Source: Nitrospinota bacterium
GTDB lineage: Bacteria; UBA8248
Direction of reading: 5' to 3'
Assembly (NCBI GenBank): GCA_029937135.1
Contig: JAPYQX010000133.1
Location: 1-7,866 of the forward strand
Length of the DNA stretch: 7,866 nucleotides
The translations under genes were made by a program, and so were the position numbers. Below the pieces are notes generated by a model, which worked only from the letters and a program-made list of their open reading frames with translations, was not told the DNA's origin and did no database searches. Shown here in pieces: positions 6,390-7,866 of the stretch (its first letter is position 1; each line of letters starts with the position of its first letter).

Positions 6390-7373
6390 GTGCTTTATCT
6401 GGGAGAAGAGGAAGTAAAGGGGCTGATCAAAATGCCCGAGGTGGTGGATCTGATGGGGGAGGCCTTCAAGGCGCAGGGCGAGGGCACCGCGCCGAATCAG
6501 CCGCGCAGGCGGCTTCACATGCCCAAGGGGGCGCTCCAGGTGATGTACGGGGGGCTCTCCGATCAGGGCTATTTCGGTTTAAAGGCCTATACCACCTTCC
6601 CCGGCATCGGCGTGCGCTTCATCCTGTTGCTCTGGGACTCGAACACGGCGGAGCTTGTGGCGCTGATGGAGGCGAACATTTTAGGGCAACTCAGGACGGG
6701 CGCGGCGAGCGGCGCGGGGGCGCGGTTAATGGCGCGGGAGGACGCGAAGGTGGCCGGGCTGTTTGGCTCGGGCTCGCAGGCGCGGACCCAGCTCGAGGCG
6801 CTCTGTTGCGCGATGCCGCTTGAGCAGGTGAAGGTTTATAGCCGTAGCGCCGAGAAGCGCGAGAAATTCATTGACCGGATGAAAGATAAAGTCTCGGCCG
6901 AGCTCGTGGCGGTGGAGACGCCCGCCGAGGCGGTCAAGGGGTCCGCGATTGTGTGCACGATGACGACGGCGAAGGACCCTGTGTTCGACGGAAACGACCT
7001 TGAGTCGGGGACGACGGTCATCCCCGCGGGCTCGAACCGGGCGACAAACCGCGAGGTGGACGATGAGACTTTCCGCCGGGCGGCAAAAGGCCGGATTGCC
7101 ACCGACGATGTCGAGGGGGCGAAGATCGAGAGCGGGGACCTAATCAGAGCGGTGGCCGGGCGCGCGGTGAACTGGGACCAGGTGGTCGAGATCGGGCAGA
7201 TAGCGGCGGGGAAGATGCCGGGCAGGGGCTCGCCTGATGAGATCAATATGTTCCTCAGCCAGGGCGTCGCGATTGAAGACGTGGCGATCGGGGCCGAGCT
7301 GTATAAAAAGGCAAAGGCGCAGGGCATTGGCCGGGATTTGCCCGTCGAGGGGACTTTCAAGAAGAGGACTTAA
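6390..7373 (+). CDS. Ornithine cyclodeaminase / mu-crystallin family NAD(P)-dependent enzyme
   Basis: The 327-residue length is typical of the family. Visible motifs are the MYGGLSDQGYFGLKAYT strand with Lys65 (substrate-carboxylate lysine position), ILGQLRTGAASG with Arg102 (97-108), and the Rossmann nucleotide loop VAGLFGSGSQARTQLEA (GxGxQ at 126-130). VKVYSRSAEKREKF (147-160) is the usual segment after the second Rossmann strand, and DPVFDG is at 196-201. The position of the GGD catalytic motif of true ornithine cyclodeaminase reads AGSNRATNREVDD (213-225), so the catalytic aspartate is probably replaced and the enzyme is unlikely to be a genuine cyclodeaminase. Ketimine or imine reductase, alanine dehydrogenase or another amino-acid-related oxidoreductase are all possible. 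It should be cytoplasmic. It follows the AmrB-like gene by 76 bases and could be transcribed with it or from its own promoter. Confidence 0.9.
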   Translation: MLYLGEEEVKGLIKMPEVVDLMGEAFKAQGEGTAPNQPRRRLHMPKGALQVMYGGLSDQGYFGLKAYTTFPGIGVRFILLLWDSNTAELVALMEANILGQLRTGAASGAGARLMAREDAKVAGLFGSGSQARTQLEALCCAMPLEQVKVYSRSAEKREKFIDRMKDKVSAELVAVETPAEAVKGSAIVCTMTTAKDPVFDGNDLESGTTVIPAGSNRATNREVDDETFRRAAKGRIATDDVEGAKIESGDLIRAVAGRAVNWDQVVEIGQIAAGKMPGRGSPDEINMFLSQGVAIEDVAIGAELYKKAKAQGIGRDLPVEGTFKKRT

Positions 7374-7446
7374 GCCTTGGCGGGCGGCTTTGAGGCCTGA
7401 GCGTAGAGGGCGCCCGAGAATGTATTCGGGGGTGGCGCGAAATGTT

Positions 7447-7462
7447 TGGCCCCCCGGGGCCA
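7447..7462 (+). terminator. GC-rich hairpin downstream of the OCD-family gene, possible terminator
   Basis: TGGCCC and GGGCCA form a perfect six-base stem around a CCCG loop, 74 bases after the stop codon. The downstream sequence has only a late, weak T stretch (TTGTCTTT), so intrinsic termination is uncertain. Confidence 0.3.
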
Positions 7463-7479
7463 GATCGGGTGGTTGTCTT

Positions 7480-7528
7480 TAAGCTGTTGATTTTAAGACA
7501 CTTGCATTATTTTTCATGTAAGCTGTTG
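7480..7528 (+). repeat. Direct repeat of TAAGCTGTTG, 39 bases apart
   Basis: The decamer TAAGCTGTTG occurs at 7480-7489 and again at 7519-7528. The two copies flank an AT-rich island containing TTTTAAGACA and TTGCATTATTTTTCATG. Identical spaced decamers in a promoter-like region could be paired protein-binding sites. Confidence 0.5.
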
Positions 7529-7536
7529 TTTGCCGG

Positions 7537-7553
7537 GGATTTCGGGGAAATCC
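7537..7553 (+). other. Perfect 7-bp hairpin with GGG loop
   Basis: GGATTTC (7537-7543) pairs perfectly with GAAATCC (7547-7553) around GGG. No T tract follows, so a simple intrinsic terminator is unlikely. It may be part of a leader or a regulator site. Confidence 0.45.
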
Positions 7554-7590
7554 GGGGAGAGATGATGATCGAAAGTTTAGCCCGGAGGAC

Positions 7591-7619
7591 TTGAATTTTC
7601 CCGCGCCATCCATTATGGA
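7591..7619 (+). promoter_or_regulatory. Possible sigma-70-type promoter for rpmG
   Basis: TTGAAT (7591-7596) and TATGGA (7614-7619) are 17 bases apart. The -35 matches consensus at four of six positions and the -10 at three of six. It would give a leader of roughly 90 bases. The match is weak, and the upstream AT-rich island (7471-7530) is an alternative promoter location. Confidence 0.28.
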
Positions 7620-7620
7620 T
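7608..7620. promoter_or_regulatory. 13-bp palindrome ATCCAT-T-ATGGAT
   Basis: A perfect inverted repeat with six-base arms and a one-base centre overlaps the candidate -10 element. It has the size of a small operator half-site pair, but I cannot name a regulator. Confidence 0.35.
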
Positions 7621-7713
7621 AGTTCTTCTTTTCGGGCGGCGGGCCGGAGCCCCTCCCCGGAAAAGCCGTATACATGCTTGGGTATTCGACGCTCCGGATA
7701 GGAAGCCGGTTTC

Positions 7714-7863
7714 ATGCGAGACAAGATTCTGCTCGAGTGCACGGATTGTAAAAAAATGCGCTATCCCTCCACCAAGAACAAGCGGAACACGCCGGACCGG
7801 CTGGAGTTCAAGAAGTATTGCCGCTTCTGCCGCAAGCATGTGCTGTTCCGGGAGACCAAATAG
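7714..7863 (+). CDS. rpmG: 50S ribosomal protein L33
   Basis: This 49-residue basic protein begins MRDKILLECTDCK and ends KYCRFCRKHVLFRETK, a full-length match to bacterial L33. The central STKNKRNTPDRLEFKKYC segment is the family signature. Cys9, Cys12, Cys36 and Cys39 form two CxxC pairs, so this is the zinc-binding (C+) form, in contrast to zinc-free paralogues made under zinc limitation. AGGAAG (7700-7705) lies eight bases before the ATG. The TAG stop is followed at once by an ATG at the window edge. In many bacteria rpmG is followed by tRNA-Trp, secE and nusG, so a translation or transcription operon probably continues to the right; that part is not visible. Confidence 0.95.
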   Translation: MRDKILLECTDCKKMRYPSTKNKRNTPDRLEFKKYCRFCRKHVLFRETK

Positions 7864-7866
7864 ATG

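Larger units (their letters stand above)
7374..7713. other. 340-bp non-coding region upstream of rpmG
   Basis: I find no convincing gene, tRNA or mobile element here. Short open frames across it lack ribosome binding sites and family features. It holds a GC-rich hairpin at 7447-7462, an AT-rich island at about 7471-7530 with a repeated decamer, a hairpin at 7537-7553, and a palindrome with a possible promoter at 7591-7620. CCGGAGC (7644-7650) is complementary to GCTCCGG (7691-7697), which lies just before the rpmG ribosome binding site and could form a leader structure. The region most likely carries the end of the upstream transcript and the start of the ribosomal-protein transcript. Confidence 0.6.

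Noticed and set aside
7660..7713. Possible tRNA from the GTATTCGACGC segment
   Set aside because: The TTCGA resembles a T-loop, but the flanking bases do not pair and no acceptor or anticodon arm can be built.
7507..7839. A 110-codon minus-strand frame across the rpmG region
   Set aside because: It overlaps rpmG, has no recognisable motif, and covers the non-coding region rich in hairpins and repeats.

Overview
The window looks like bacterial chromosome from a high-GC, Gram-negative-type lineage, probably environmental and uncultured. The gene content (a CydA-like membrane cytochrome with a c-heme tail, an AmrB/MEMO protein with an extra N-terminal domain, and a four-cysteine ribosomal protein L33) fits the Deltaproteobacteria, Nitrospinota or Tectomicrobia sphere. 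That placement is inference from protein style, not a database result. All six genes read on the plus strand. I see no tRNA, rRNA, CRISPR array, insertion sequence or phage gene.

Positions 1-4875 are a tightly packed block of four genes. The first is cut by the left edge. It is a polytopic membrane protein related to cytochrome bd subunit I, followed by one c-type heme site (CISCH) and a long Pro/Glu-rich tail containing nine hexapeptide repeats. Its stop overlaps the start of a second, unrecognised protein with about eight membrane spans. After 21 bases comes an amidohydrolase-2-family TIM-barrel protein lacking the usual N-terminal HxH metal motif. It overlaps by ATGA with a 12-span major facilitator transporter. 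The spacing implies co-transcription: a quinol- or electron-transfer membrane module beside a hydrolase and transporter pair.

Positions 4876-4990 are a short gap holding an imperfect 33-bp direct repeat that starts inside the transporter's last codons, then a 10-bp-phased GAAT motif. Next come two GTG-started genes: an AmrB/MEMO-family protein (4991-6313) and an ornithine cyclodeaminase/mu-crystallin-family NAD(P)-binding protein (6390-7373). A strong Shine-Dalgarno sequence sets the start of the latter.

Positions 7374-7713 are a 340-bp non-coding stretch with hairpins, a direct repeat pair, a palindrome and a possible promoter. They lead into rpmG (ribosomal protein L33, 49 codons) at the right edge, presumably the start of a ribosomal or translation-related operon beyond the window.

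The best candidates for something undescribed are the first two genes: a CydA-like protein that seems to lack the transmembrane acidic residues of true oxidases, carries a c-heme and a repetitive tail, and is translationally coupled to an unrecognised membrane partner.
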